Below, piece after piece: positions 26,828-37,138 of a stretch of DNA of 64,000 bases. Source of the stretch: Rhizobiales bacterium 62-47 (GTDB lineage: Bacteria > Pseudomonadota > Alphaproteobacteria > Rhizobiales > Xanthobacteraceae); assembly GCA_001899255.1 (NCBI GenBank), contig MKVX01000018.1:683150-747149 (forward strand). The letters are read 5' to 3'. The first letter of the stretch is position 1. Each line of letters starts with the position of its first letter. The notes beneath the pieces are model-generated. The model saw only the letters and a program-made list of their open reading frames with translations. It did no database searches and was not told the DNA's origin. A program made the position numbers and the translations under genes.

Positions 26828-27481
26828 CTAAACCGTGGTCGGTGCCGTAAGCGTTCCGTTCGAGCAATCGGTCGCCGCTATTTTGCAGATGTCGCCATCG
26901 ATGCGAGTGCTGCCGCTGGCGACCAACCGTAGCGCGGCGGGATAGATCCGATGCTCGATTTCGAGAACGCGCGCGGCCAGCGTCTCCGCCGTGTCATCGT
27001 CGCGCACGGTCACGGCGCCCTGCATGACGATGGGTCCGGCGTCCATTTCCGGCGTTACGAAATGCACGGTGGCACCGGAGAGTTTGACGCCGGCGCGCAG
27101 GGCTTGCCCATGTGGATCGAGTCCGCGGAACGACGGCAGCAGCGAAGGATGAATGTTGAGCATCCTGCCGGTCCAGCGATTGACGAAGTCGTCGGTCAGC
27201 AGCCGCATGAAACCGCCCAGGCAGATCAGATCGATCCGATGTTCGTCGAGTGCGTTCTGCATAACCGCTTCGAATGCAGCGCGGTCCTTGCCGAACGGTT
27301 TGCTGTCGATCACGATTGTCTTGATGCCGCTTTCCTGAGCGCGCGCGAGGCCTGCGGCGTCTGGCTTATTGGAAATGACCAGTGCGATGTCGGCGGGGTA
27401 ATCGGCGGCCCGCGCGCCCTCGATCAGCGCGACCATGTTGGAGCCGCGACCGGAGATCAGGATAGCGACCCGACGTTTCAT
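26828..27481 (-). CDS. purN: Phosphoribosylglycinamide formyltransferase PurN
   Basis: Formylates GAR with 10-formyl-THF in purine synthesis. The 217-residue protein has VAILISGRGSNM, the catalytic Asn-His pair in LNIHPSLLPSF, and the Asp in HFVTPEMDAGPI. The start is 4 bases after the purM stop, so the two are cotranslated. Confidence 0.96.
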   Translation of the reverse strand: MKRRVAILISGRGSNMVALIEGARAADYPADIALVISNKPDAAGLARAQESGIKTIVIDSKPFGKDRAAFEAVMQNALDEHRIDLICLGGFMRLLTDDFVNRWTGRMLNIHPSLLPSFRGLDPHGQALRAGVKLSGATVHFVTPEMDAGPIVMQGAVTVRDDDTAETLAARVLEIEHRIYPAALRLVASGSTRIDGDICKIAATDCSNGTLTAPTTV

Positions 27482-27485
27482 CGCA

Positions 27486-28559
<1,074 letters not shown>

Positions 28560-28776
28560 GGCTGCAATTCGTCCTGGCCGGCTTTCCGGTCGTTTCGATA
28601 TCGTCGGCAATGGCGTTCGCCAACGGGAAAACGTGGATTTCAAGGGTGGTTACGTCGAATTCCTTCAGTGTGCAATGGTTCGGAAAGCAGGCACTCCCTA
28701 TACTGTGAATAGGCAGGTTATTGGGGCATCGAGGGCCCGTGGCTTGCTGAGTCAGGCGGACAGCCAGGAACGTCGG

Positions 28777-29331
28777 GTGAGCATTCCTAATATCATTACG
28801 CTGGCGCGCATTTTGCTGGTTCCCATCATCGTCTGGGCGATCGCGTCGGGACAGATGGAGATCGCATTCGGCCTCTTCGTTGTGGCCGGCGTCAGCGATG
28901 CCGTCGATGGTTTCCTGGCCAAACGTTTCAACATGAGCAGCGAATTGGGTGCGTTGCTCGACCCGCTGGCTGACAAGGCGCTGCTGGTGTCGATCTACGT
29001 AGCGCTCGGCATCTGGGGGGCTTTTCCCCGGTGGCTCGTCATTCTGGTGGTGTCGCGTGACATCATGATTGTCGGCGCCGTGATTGTGTCATGGTTGTTC
29101 GGCAAGCCAATTCCCATGAAGCCCTTGATGGTTTCGAAGCTCAACACGGTGGCGCAGGTCGGGCTGGCGGCGCTGGTGCTGGCGGCGCTGGGCTTCGGCT
29201 TCAGGCCGACGCCGTATGAGACGATCCTGATGGGCTGCGTGACGGTGCTGACGTTGCTTTCTGTTGCCTTCTATCTTGTGGAGTGGGTTCGGCATATGAG
29301 CACCATTGAGCCATCCGCCGGGGCCAAATGA
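28777..29331 (+). CDS. CDP-alcohol phosphatidyltransferase (PgsA-like)
   Basis: Transfers a phosphatidyl group from CDP-diacylglycerol to an alcohol in the inner membrane. The 184-residue protein has about five membrane helices and the CDP-alcohol motif DAVDGFLAKRFNMSSELGALLDP (D-x2-DG-x2-A-x-R-x8-G-x3-D), beginning near residue 46. Phosphatidylglycerol phosphate synthase is the likely activity, but other family members share the motif. GTG 28777 is chosen: AGGA lies 9 bases upstream and the product starts SIPNIITLARI like relatives; the frame from 28558 would overlap purM divergently. The next gene follows within 30 bases. Confidence 0.88.
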   Translation: MSIPNIITLARILLVPIIVWAIASGQMEIAFGLFVVAGVSDAVDGFLAKRFNMSSELGALLDPLADKALLVSIYVALGIWGAFPRWLVILVVSRDIMIVGAVIVSWLFGKPIPMKPLMVSKLNTVAQVGLAALVLAALGFGFRPTPYETILMGCVTVLTLLSVAFYLVEWVRHMSTIEPSAGAK

Positions 29332-29361
29332 ATGCCGGTCGACCCGGATCGGAGTAAACGC

Positions 29362-30060
29362 GTGTCAACCGGTCGCCAACCCCGTCAGCTTGCATTCGAG
29401 CTGGCGCACACGGAAAGCCTGACTCGGGACGATTTTCTCGAAGGCCCGTCCAATGCGGCTGGCCTGGCCCTGGTCGACGGCTGGCCGGACTGGCCGAACC
29501 GCGTCATGATGCTCGTGGGGCCTCAGGGATCGGGCAAAAGCCATCTTGCCGCCATTTGGGCGGATATGGCTGGGGCCCGTTTGACCGTGGCCCACGCGCT
29601 GACCGCCGCCGCCGTTCCGGGTGCGTTGGCGACGGGGGCGCTGGTCGTGCAGGACCTCGATCCCGCCAATATCGACGAGCGGGCGCTGTTCCATCTGCTG
29701 AACCTGGCGCGTGAGGATGAGGCCTATGTCCTCATCACTGGGAGGCAGCCGCCCTCCGGATTCGAACATGGCTTGCGCGATCTGCGGTCGCGGCTACGGG
29801 CGATTCCGGTCGTGAACCTGCTTCCGCCGGACGATCAGTTGTTTCGTGCGCTTCTCGTCAAATTCTGCGCTGACCGGCAAATGAGCGTCGATGAGACGGT
29901 GATTGGTTACCTCGCGAGCCGGATCGAGCGGTCCTTCGTTGCAGCGCGCGACGCAGTCGAAAGGCTCGACGCGGAAGCACTGCGGCTTCGCCGCCCGGTG
30001 ACCCGGGCGCTGGCGGTCGAAGTTCTGCGGGATGGCGACGGCGCGACGGCGGGTCGCTGA
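29362..30060 (+). CDS. hdaA: DnaA-inactivating ATPase HdaA
   Basis: HdaA works with the sliding clamp to promote ATP hydrolysis by DnaA and so limit re-initiation. The 232-residue protein has the clamp-binding-like QLAFEL near its N-terminus, the Walker A motif VGPQGSGKSHLA, a DLD Walker-B-like segment and the arginine-finger/sensor region RDLRSRLRAIP. GTG 29362 has GGAG 7 bases upstream; ATG 29332, directly after the previous stop, would add 10 residues. The context beside a PgsA-like gene and ppk1 is the Rhizobiales order. Confidence 0.88.
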   Translation: MSTGRQPRQLAFELAHTESLTRDDFLEGPSNAAGLALVDGWPDWPNRVMMLVGPQGSGKSHLAAIWADMAGARLTVAHALTAAAVPGALATGALVVQDLDPANIDERALFHLLNLAREDEAYVLITGRQPPSGFEHGLRDLRSRLRAIPVVNLLPPDDQLFRALLVKFCADRQMSVDETVIGYLASRIERSFVAARDAVERLDAEALRLRRPVTRALAVEVLRDGDGATAGR

Positions 30061-30121
30061 GGCCCTTTGTCCTGTGGGCGGAACCGGGCTTGCTGACGGC
30101 ACTTAATTCTACGCATCGTCA

Positions 30122-30139
30122 ATGTCATCGAAACGTCAT
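30122..30139 (+). promoter_or_regulatory. Candidate Pho box before ppk1
   Basis: ATGTCAT (30122-30128), four bases, ACGTCAT (30133-30139): two direct repeats 11 bases apart, matching 11 of 14 positions of the CTGTCAT-N4-CTGTCAT PhoB site. A further GTCA at 30118-30121 precedes it. CATGAT (30150-30155), 10 bases after the box, suits a PhoB-dependent -10. Confidence 0.55.
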
Positions 30140-30210
30140 GTCGATAGAACATGATTTGTGACGGCCGCCGTGGCCGATGCCGTGTTTGCGTCGGGATGGA
30201 CTAATTTCTC

Positions 30211-32412
30211 ATGGAATCCGCACAAGTAATTGCAATTGAAGAAAAAATATCGGACCAGAGTTCCGGTTCGGCTGTCGCGTCTAGCCCCGACAGGTTCATC
30301 AATCGTGAGCTTTCGTGGCTGCATTTCAATCGGCGCGTGCTCGAGGAATCCGTCAATCCTGGCCACCCAGTGCTGGAACGGGTGCGGTTCCTATCGATTT
30401 CCGCCAATAACCTTGATGAATTCTTCATGGTCCGCGTCGCGGGCATCAAGGCGCAAGTCCGCGAGGGAATCCTTGAACGCAGCCCTGACGGACTGACGCC
30501 GGCCGAGCAACTGGTCGTTATTAACGAGACCGTTTCGCGGCTGGCGACCGACCAGCAGGCGATCTGGCGCGACCTTCGCGTAGACCTCGCCGAAGCGGGC
30601 ATCGTTCTGGTCGATGGCCGCAACGTCTCGAAGTCGGAGCGCGCCTGGATCGAGGATCACTTCCTCCACAACATCTTTCCGCTGCTGACACCGCTGGCGA
30701 TCGATCCGGCGCATCCGTTCCCGTTCATCCCAAGCCTTGGATTCACCATCGCCCTGCATCTGGTGCGGGTCGCGGATGGCAAGCCCATGAACGCGCTCAT
30801 CCGCATGCCCGGCAAGATCGACCGCTTCATCCGGCTGCCTTCGACTGGCAAGGACGGTTCCGTTCGCTTGATGCCGCTCGAGCAGGCCACCGGCCTTTTC
30901 ATCGGCCGATTGTTTCCGGGCTACGTGGTCAAGGGACAGGGCGCCTTCCGCGTCATTCGCGACAGCGAACTGGAAATCGAGGAAGAGGCCGAGGATCTCG
31001 TTCGTCTTTTCGAGAGCGCGCTGAAGCGCCGCCGCCGTGGATCGGTGATCCGGCTTGAAGTCGAGGCCACCATGCCGGAGGAACTGCGCGCCTTTGTGCA
31101 GCGGGCCTTGTCGACGGCGGACGACGAGGTGCTGCAGGTCGATGGCGTGCTGGCAATGAACGAACTGTCGCAACTCACGCGGCTGGATCGGCCCGATCTC
31201 GAATTCGTGCCGTATGTGCCGCGCCATCCCGAACGTGTGCGTGACCATGGCGGCGATATCTTCGCTGCCATTCGACAGAAGGATCTTGTCGTTCATCATC
31301 CTTATGAATCGTTCGACGTCGTCGTGCAGTTCCTGCAACAGGCGGCGCGCGATCCGGATGTCGTCGCCATCAAACAGACGCTGTATCGGACATCGAACAA
31401 CTCGCCGATCGTGCGGGCGCTGGCCGAGGCCGCCGAGGCAGGCAAATCGGTCACGGCTCTAGTCGAATTGAAGGCACGTTTCGACGAAGAGGCGAACATC
31501 CGCTGGGCGCGCGATCTCGAACGCGCGGGTGTGCAAGTCGTGTACGGCTTCATTGAACTCAAGACGCACGCCAAGCTGTCGCTCGTCGTGCGGCGCGAGG
31601 GCGGCAGCCTGACGACTTATGTGCATACCGGCACCGGGAACTATCATCCGGTCACTGCGCGTATCTATACCGACCTTTCGTACTTCACGTCCGATCCGAT
31701 TATCGGGCGCGATGCGGCGCGGGTATTCAATTACATCACCGGTTACGCCGAACCGAGTGACATCGAGAAGATGGCGGTGTCGCCGCTGACGCTACGCAAG
31801 CGCATCCTTTCGCATATCCACGGCGAGACCGCCTTCGCGCGCCAGGGCAAGCCTGCGGCGATCTGGATGAAGATGAATGCGCTGGTCGATCCCGAGATCA
31901 TCGATGCGCTGTATGAGGCGTCGCAGGCGGGCGTGGCAATTGAATTGGTGGTACGCGGCATTTGTTGTTTGCGGCCGGGAGTTCCGCAACTGTCGGAGAA
32001 CATCCGCGTCAAATCGATCATCGGCAGGTTCCTCGAACACGGTCGCATCTATTGTTTCGGCATGGGCCAAAGCATGCCGGGGCCGAAAGCGGCTGTGTAT
32101 ATCTCGTCCGCCGATATGATGCCGCGCAACCTCGATCGTCGTGTTGAAGTGTTGTGCCCGCTGCAAAATCCGACGGTGCATCAGCAGGTTCTCGAGCAGA
32201 TTATGGTGGCGAACCTGAAGGACACCGAGCAAAGCTGGCAGTTATTGCCGGATGGATCGTCAACGCGTATGAAGGCGGCGAAAGGCGAGGAGCCTTTCAA
32301 CCTGCACAATTACTTCATGACGAACCCGAGTTTGTCCGGTCGTGGAAAGTCGCTTAAGGAATCTTCGCCGCGGCGTCTTACGCGCCGGTCCGAGCGCCAG
32401 CAATCGCCATAA
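30211..32412 (+). CDS. ppk1: Polyphosphate kinase PPK1
   Basis: Polymerises the terminal phosphate of ATP into polyphosphate, reversibly. The 733-residue protein starts after about 25 divergent residues with [20 protein letters not shown]. The two active-site histidines are His472 in HTGTGNYHP, expected to be phosphorylated, and His610 in [11 protein letters not shown]. Two phospholipase-D-like C-terminal domains follow. ppx starts 13 bases downstream. A candidate Pho box at 30122-30139 suggests control by phosphate starvation. Confidence 0.97.
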   Translation: MESAQVIAIEEKISDQSSGSAVASSPDRFINRELSWLHFNRRVLEESVNPGHPVLERVRFLSISANNLDEFFMVRVAGIKAQVREGILERSPDGLTPAEQLVVINETVSRLATDQQAIWRDLRVDLAEAGIVLVDGRNVSKSERAWIEDHFLHNIFPLLTPLAIDPAHPFPFIPSLGFTIALHLVRVADGKPMNALIRMPGKIDRFIRLPSTGKDGSVRLMPLEQATGLFIGRLFPGYVVKGQGAFRVIRDSELEIEEEAEDLVRLFESALKRRRRGSVIRLEVEATMPEELRAFVQRALSTADDEVLQVDGVLAMNELSQLTRLDRPDLEFVPYVPRHPERVRDHGGDIFAAIRQKDLVVHHPYESFDVVVQFLQQAARDPDVVAIKQTLYRTSNNSPIVRALAEAAEAGKSVTALVELKARFDEEANIRWARDLERAGVQVVYGFIELKTHAKLSLVVRREGGSLTTYVHTGTGNYHPVTARIYTDLSYFTSDPIIGRDAARVFNYITGYAEPSDIEKMAVSPLTLRKRILSHIHGETAFARQGKPAAIWMKMNALVDPEIIDALYEASQAGVAIELVVRGICCLRPGVPQLSENIRVKSIIGRFLEHGRIYCFGMGQSMPGPKAAVYISSADMMPRNLDRRVEVLCPLQNPTVHQQVLEQIMVANLKDTEQSWQLLPDGSSTRMKAAKGEEPFNLHNYFMTNPSLSGRGKSLKESSPRRLTRRSERQQSP

Positions 32413-32424
32413 GGATCGTGCCTA

Positions 32425-33930
32425 GTGCCGGCGCGAAGACGTAAACGCGCGCTGAGCGTCGCGGTTATCGACATCGGATCGAACTCGGTCCGTCTTGTCG
32501 TCTACGAGTCGATGGCGCGCAGCCTGGTCTCGATCTTCAACGAGAAGACGTTGTGCGGACTTGGTCGCGAGGTACAGACGACTGGCCTATTGGCGCCCGA
32601 TGCGATCTCCAAGGCACTGACGTCGCTGCGTCGTTTCCGTGCGTTGTGTCGCGTGATGAAGGTAGGTCGTGTCTACGCCATCGCCACGGCGGCCTGCCGC
32701 GATGCCACCAACGGTCCCGAATTCATTGCGCGGGCTCAACGCATCTGCGGCGTCAAGATCGAGGTGCTGCCGGGAAAACGCGAGGCGCGGCTGTCGGCGC
32801 TCGGCGTTGCATCGGGCGTGTATCAGCCGGACGGCATCGTCGGCGATCTCGGCGGCGGTTCGCTGGAATTGATCGATGTTCGTGGCAATCGTCTGACTCA
32901 TGGGGTAACGCTGCCGCTCGGCAGCCTGGCACTCCAGGACGCGTCGCAACGTTCACCGAAGAAAGCCGAGCGGATCGTCAAGACAGCATTGGCGTCGGTT
33001 GCTGAGTTGAAGGCTGGCGAGGACCGCAACTTCTATGCAGTCGGCGGGACATGGCGCGCTTTGGCCCGCATCCACATCATCCAGAGCGGGTATCCGCTGC
33101 ACGTCATGCACGGATACGCGATCCCTGCTGCCGATGCGCTGGCGTTTGTGCGCCGTCTGCGTCGCCTCGCAACGGCGAATATCCTCGCCAACATCGACGC
33201 GGTTGCCGATGCCCGCCAGCCGCTGCTGGTATACGCGGCGCTGGTGCTGGAACACATCATCAGGATTGCAAAGCCAAAAGCGATTGTCTTCTCGACCTAC
33301 GGCGTCCGTGAGGGCCTGCTGCACGAGATGTTGCCGGAGAAGGAACGCACGAAGGACGGCTTGATCTGCGCTGCGCAAACACTGAACGAGTTGTTGTCGC
33401 GCTCGTCGCATCACGCCGAGGAGCTGATCGGCTGGACCGATCGCTTTGTGCGGATCGCCAAACTAAAAGAGACGCCTGACGAACGCCGGTTGCGTCATGC
33501 CGCATGTCTGTTGTCCGATATCGGCTGGCGGGTGCATCCCGACTATCGCGGCGAGCAGACGCTCAATCTGATCTGCAACGGCAATTTCGGCGCGATCACG
33601 CATCCAGGGCGCGCCTTCGTGGCGCTGTCGGTATTCTATCGCTATGCCGGTGTTCGCGAAGAGAACGGGTCTCCACCGTTGATAAGAGCGCTGGTGACTC
33701 CCGCTATGATCGAGCGGGCGCGTATTCTCGGCGCGGCGTTCCGGGTTGCGCACCTCATTTCAGCAGCACGGCCCGGCGTCTTGCCGGCGACGCATTTCCG
33801 CACCAACGGGCGCAAGCTGACCCTGGTGTTCGAACACCGGATGGTGGATCTGGTGGCAGACCGGGTTGGCAGCCGCTTTAAGCAATTGGCCCGGCTGGTT
33901 GGCCGGTCCGGGACAATCGTTCGCCGATAA
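32425..33930 (+). CDS. ppx: Exopolyphosphatase / Ppx-GppA phosphatase
   Basis: Hydrolyses polyphosphate from the ends, and members of the family also act on pppGpp. The 501-residue protein has the N-terminal actin-like ATPase-fold motif VAVIDIGSNSVRLVVYES, the GDLGGGSLELID motif, and an HD-domain-like C-terminal half. GTG 32425 with AAGGA upstream; close coupling to ppk1 (12 bases between stop and start) supports polyphosphate turnover. Its stop lies 1 base from the convergent rnd stop. Confidence 0.94.
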   Translation: MPARRRKRALSVAVIDIGSNSVRLVVYESMARSLVSIFNEKTLCGLGREVQTTGLLAPDAISKALTSLRRFRALCRVMKVGRVYAIATAACRDATNGPEFIARAQRICGVKIEVLPGKREARLSALGVASGVYQPDGIVGDLGGGSLELIDVRGNRLTHGVTLPLGSLALQDASQRSPKKAERIVKTALASVAELKAGEDRNFYAVGGTWRALARIHIIQSGYPLHVMHGYAIPAADALAFVRRLRRLATANILANIDAVADARQPLLVYAALVLEHIIRIAKPKAIVFSTYGVREGLLHEMLPEKERTKDGLICAAQTLNELLSRSSHHAEELIGWTDRFVRIAKLKETPDERRLRHAACLLSDIGWRVHPDYRGEQTLNLICNGNFGAITHPGRAFVALSVFYRYAGVREENGSPPLIRALVTPAMIERARILGAAFRVAHLISAARPGVLPATHFRTNGRKLTLVFEHRMVDLVADRVGSRFKQLARLVGRSGTIVRR

Positions 33931-33931
33931 T

Positions 33932-35089
33932 TCAGTTGCGATCTGCGCGGTCGACGTGCACCACGCGACCCTTTTCGATCGCCAGCGATAGCCGGCCATG
34001 CTTGAGCGCCAGCGCAGCATCGCCGAACAGCTCACGGCGCCAGCCGCGAAGCGCGCCCACGTCCGCGTTGTCGTCCGCCGCGATCTTGTCGAGTTCGTCC
34101 ACGGTAGCGATAATCTTGCTCGCCACGGCGTGACGCTCGGAAGTCATGCGAAGCAGAACCTTCAGCAATTCGACGACGGCCGACCCGTTCGAGTTGCCGC
34201 GCGGTTTCTCGATCTTGGGCAGTGTACGCGGGTCGCGGGCGATGCCGCGCTGAACCGCCGCCACGATATCCGCGCCCCATTTCGAGCGATCGAAGCCTTT
34301 CGGTAGCGAGCGGAGGTGAGCAAGTTTCTCCAGGCTTGTCGGCGCATGGGTGGCGATGTCGCCGACGGCGTCATCTTTCAACACGCGGGAGCGCGGAACG
34401 TCCCGGGTCTGGGCTTCCTGCTCGCGCCACGCCGCGACTTCCATCAGAACCGCCAGTTCCTTCGGCTTGCGGACGCGTGACTTCAGTCGCTCCCAGGCGT
34501 GCTCCGGATCGGCATTATAGGTTTTCGGCGAGGTGAGAATTTCCATCTCCTCGCTGACCCAGTCGCTTCGTTTGCGCTTCTTGAGGTCCGCATCGAGGGC
34601 GGCGAACACGTCGCGCAGATGAGTGACGTCGGACACCGCGTAGTGCATCTGCTCTTCGGTCAGCGGCCGGCGCGACCAGTCGGTAAAGCGATGGGTCTTG
34701 TCGGGGCGATGGCCGGTCACGCGCTCGACAAGCTGGTCGTAAGCAATCGAATCGCCGAACCCGAGCACCATGGCGGCGACCTGGGTGTCGAAGACCGGAT
34801 GCGGCACGATGCCGGCGCGATGCCAGATGATTTCGATGTCCTGCCGGGCAGCGTGAAAGACCTTGAGCACGGCCTCGTTGGCCATCAGGTCGAAGAACGG
34901 CTTGAGATCAATGCCTTCGGCAAGCGCATCGACGACCACGGCCTCATCGGCGCTGGCCATCTGGACGACGCAGAGCAGGGGGTAATAAGTCGTCTCCCGC
35001 AAAAATTCCGTATCCACAGTGATGACGGGGTGGCGGGCAAGGCGGTCGCAGACGGCAGCGAGTTGGTCAGTTGTCGTAATCAGGTCCAT
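33932..35089 (-). CDS. rnd: Ribonuclease D
   Basis: 3'-5' exoribonuclease of tRNA and small-RNA maturation. The 385-residue protein shows the DEDDy set: [30 protein letters not shown] and YAVSDVTHL with the catalytic Tyr. A middle HRDC-like domain (about 205-290) and a C-terminal second helical region follow. I prefer ATG 35089 (MDLITTT), the usual family start; a frame to 35131 would add 14 Lys-rich residues. Convergent with ppx, divergent from aspS. Confidence 0.94.
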   Translation of the reverse strand: MDLITTTDQLAAVCDRLARHPVITVDTEFLRETTYYPLLCVVQMASADEAVVVDALAEGIDLKPFFDLMANEAVLKVFHAARQDIEIIWHRAGIVPHPVFDTQVAAMVLGFGDSIAYDQLVERVTGHRPDKTHRFTDWSRRPLTEEQMHYAVSDVTHLRDVFAALDADLKKRKRSDWVSEEMEILTSPKTYNADPEHAWERLKSRVRKPKELAVLMEVAAWREQEAQTRDVPRSRVLKDDAVGDIATHAPTSLEKLAHLRSLPKGFDRSKWGADIVAAVQRGIARDPRTLPKIEKPRGNSNGSAVVELLKVLLRMTSERHAVASKIIATVDELDKIAADDNADVGALRGWRRELFGDAALALKHGRLSLAIEKGRVVHVDRADRN

Positions 35090-35237
35090 GACCGCTGCAT
35101 AATCCTTCTTTTTCGGCTTGTCGCCCCGCATTTTTTACCAAAGAACGTTGTTTTTGATCCCCTTTTCACCTGTCCACCGTGTGCGCTGCAACCTTGAAAT
35201 CAGTGGCATTCGGTTGCCGCGACCGGTTCGCTCGGCT

Positions 35238-35261
35238 AAACCCTCACCTCCCGTAGGGTTT
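35238..35261 (+). promoter_or_regulatory. Hairpin in the aspS leader
   Basis: AAACCCT (35238-35244) and AGGGTTT (35255-35261) form a perfect 7-bp stem with a 10-base loop, 52 bases before the aspS ATG. There is no T-run, so it is not an obvious terminator; it may affect mRNA stability or translation. Confidence 0.4.
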
Positions 35262-35313
35262 GTGTCAGCAATCCCGCGATTCCGCTCCCTCTGACGCCAT
35301 TTTAGAGATTTCC

Positions 35314-37086
35314 ATGCATCGTTACCGGTCCCACACCTGCGGCGCGTTGCGCGAAGCCAATATCGACCAGACCGTCCGCCTGTCGGGCTGGTGTCATCGC
35401 ATCCGCGACCATGGCGGCCTGTTGTTCATCGATTTGCGTGACCACTACGGCCTGACGCAGTGCGTCGCCGATCCGGACTCGCCAGCGTTCCGGCAGGCGG
35501 AGAAGCTGCGCGCCGAGTGGGTGGTAAAGATCGATGGCAAGGTTCGGCGACGGCCGGAGGGTACCGACAACCCCGATCTGCCGACCGGGGCGGTGGAGCT
35601 TTTCATTTCCGATATCGAGGTGCTGGGCGAGGCCGGCGAGCTCCCGCTGCCGGTGTTTGGCGAGCAGGAATATCCTGAAGATATAAGGCTTAAGTACCGT
35701 TTCCTCGACCTTCGTCGTGAGAAACTGCACCAAAATATCATGACCCGTGGCGCCATCGTCGATTCGATGCGCAGGCGCATGAAGGATCAGGGATTCTTCG
35801 AATTCCAGACGCCAATTTTGACGGCGTCGTCGCCGGAAGGCGCACGCGACTTTCTGGTGCCGAGCCGCATCCATCCCGGCAAGTTCTACGCGCTGCCGCA
35901 GGCGCCCCAGCAGTACAAACAGCTGCTGATGATGTCCGGCTTCGATCGCTACTTCCAGATCGCGCCGTGTTTCCGCGACGAGGATCCCCGCGCCGACCGG
36001 TTGCCCGGCGAGTTCTACCAACTCGATGTCGAGATGAGCTTCATTACGCAGGAAGACGTCTTCGCAGCGATGGAGCCGGTGATTACCGGTGTGTTCGAGG
36101 ACTTCGCCAAGGGCAAGCCGGTGGCGAAAAACTGGCCGCGCATCCCGTTCGCCGAAAGCCTGCGCAAATATGGCACGGACAAGCCGGATCTGCGGAATCC
36201 GCTGGAGATGCAGGACGTGTCCGAGCACTTCCGCGGCTCTGGTTTCAAGGTCTTCGCCCGCATGCTCGAAGACAGCAAGAATCAGGTCTGGGCGATCCCG
36301 GGGCCGGGCGGCGGCTCGCGCGCGTTCTGCGACCGCATGAACAGCTGGGCGCAGGGGGAAGGCCAGCCGGGGCTTGGCTACATCATGTGGCGCGAGGGCG
36401 GCGAGGGTGCCGGCCCGCTCGCCAACAATATCGGTGCGGAGCGCACCGAGGCTGTCCGCCAGCAGCTGGGCCTGAAGGCAGGCGATGCGGCGTTCTTTGT
36501 CGCGGGCGATCCGGCGAAGTTCTGGAAATTTGCCGGCCTTGCACGCACCAAGGTTGGCGAGGAGCTGAACCTGATCGACAAGGATCGCTTTGCGCTTGCA
36601 TGGATCGTCGACTTCCCGATGTACGAATACAATGAGGAAGACAAGAAGGTCGACTTCTCACACAACCCGTTTTCGATGCCGCAGGGCGGACTGGACGCGC
36701 TCAAGACCCAAGACCCGCTCACCATCAAGGCATTTCAATACGATATTACCTGCAATGGCTACGAGATCGCCTCGGGCGGCATTCGTAACCACAAGCCGGA
36801 AGCGATGGTGAAGGCGTTCGAGATCGCGGGATACGGCGAGAAGGATGTCGTCGAGCGTTTCGGCGGCATGTATCGCGCCTTCCAGTACGGCGCGCCTCCG
36901 CATGGCGGCATGGCAGCGGGTGTCGATCGCATCGTCATGCTGTTGTGCGGCACGACGAATTTGCGCGAGATTTCGCTCTTCCCGATGAATCAACGCGCCG
37001 AGGATTTGTTGATGGGCGCGCCGTCGGACGTCACGCCCAAGCAGTTGCGTGAGCTCCACATTCGGCTCAATCTTCCGCAAGATTGA
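35314..37086 (+). CDS. aspS: Aspartyl-tRNA synthetase
   Basis: Charges tRNA-Asp; in bacteria lacking AsnRS it also charges tRNA-Asn for amidation. The 590-residue class II enzyme has the OB-fold anticodon domain ([22 protein letters not shown] begins the motif), class II motif 2 ([10 protein letters not shown]) and motif 3 (GVDRIVMLL) plus the bacterial GAD insertion (about 290-420). ATG 35314 gives the typical [10 protein letters not shown] start. Its leader contains a hairpin. Confidence 0.97.
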   Translation: MHRYRSHTCGALREANIDQTVRLSGWCHRIRDHGGLLFIDLRDHYGLTQCVADPDSPAFRQAEKLRAEWVVKIDGKVRRRPEGTDNPDLPTGAVELFISDIEVLGEAGELPLPVFGEQEYPEDIRLKYRFLDLRREKLHQNIMTRGAIVDSMRRRMKDQGFFEFQTPILTASSPEGARDFLVPSRIHPGKFYALPQAPQQYKQLLMMSGFDRYFQIAPCFRDEDPRADRLPGEFYQLDVEMSFITQEDVFAAMEPVITGVFEDFAKGKPVAKNWPRIPFAESLRKYGTDKPDLRNPLEMQDVSEHFRGSGFKVFARMLEDSKNQVWAIPGPGGGSRAFCDRMNSWAQGEGQPGLGYIMWREGGEGAGPLANNIGAERTEAVRQQLGLKAGDAAFFVAGDPAKFWKFAGLARTKVGEELNLIDKDRFALAWIVDFPMYEYNEEDKKVDFSHNPFSMPQGGLDALKTQDPLTIKAFQYDITCNGYEIASGGIRNHKPEAMVKAFEIAGYGEKDVVERFGGMYRAFQYGAPPHGGMAAGVDRIVMLLCGTTNLREISLFPMNQRAEDLLMGAPSDVTPKQLRELHIRLNLPQD

Positions 37087-37138
37087 GGGCCGGTGGGGCG
37101 GTCGTTACGTCAGGCTGAGTTTGCTAGGGGAACGCTAA

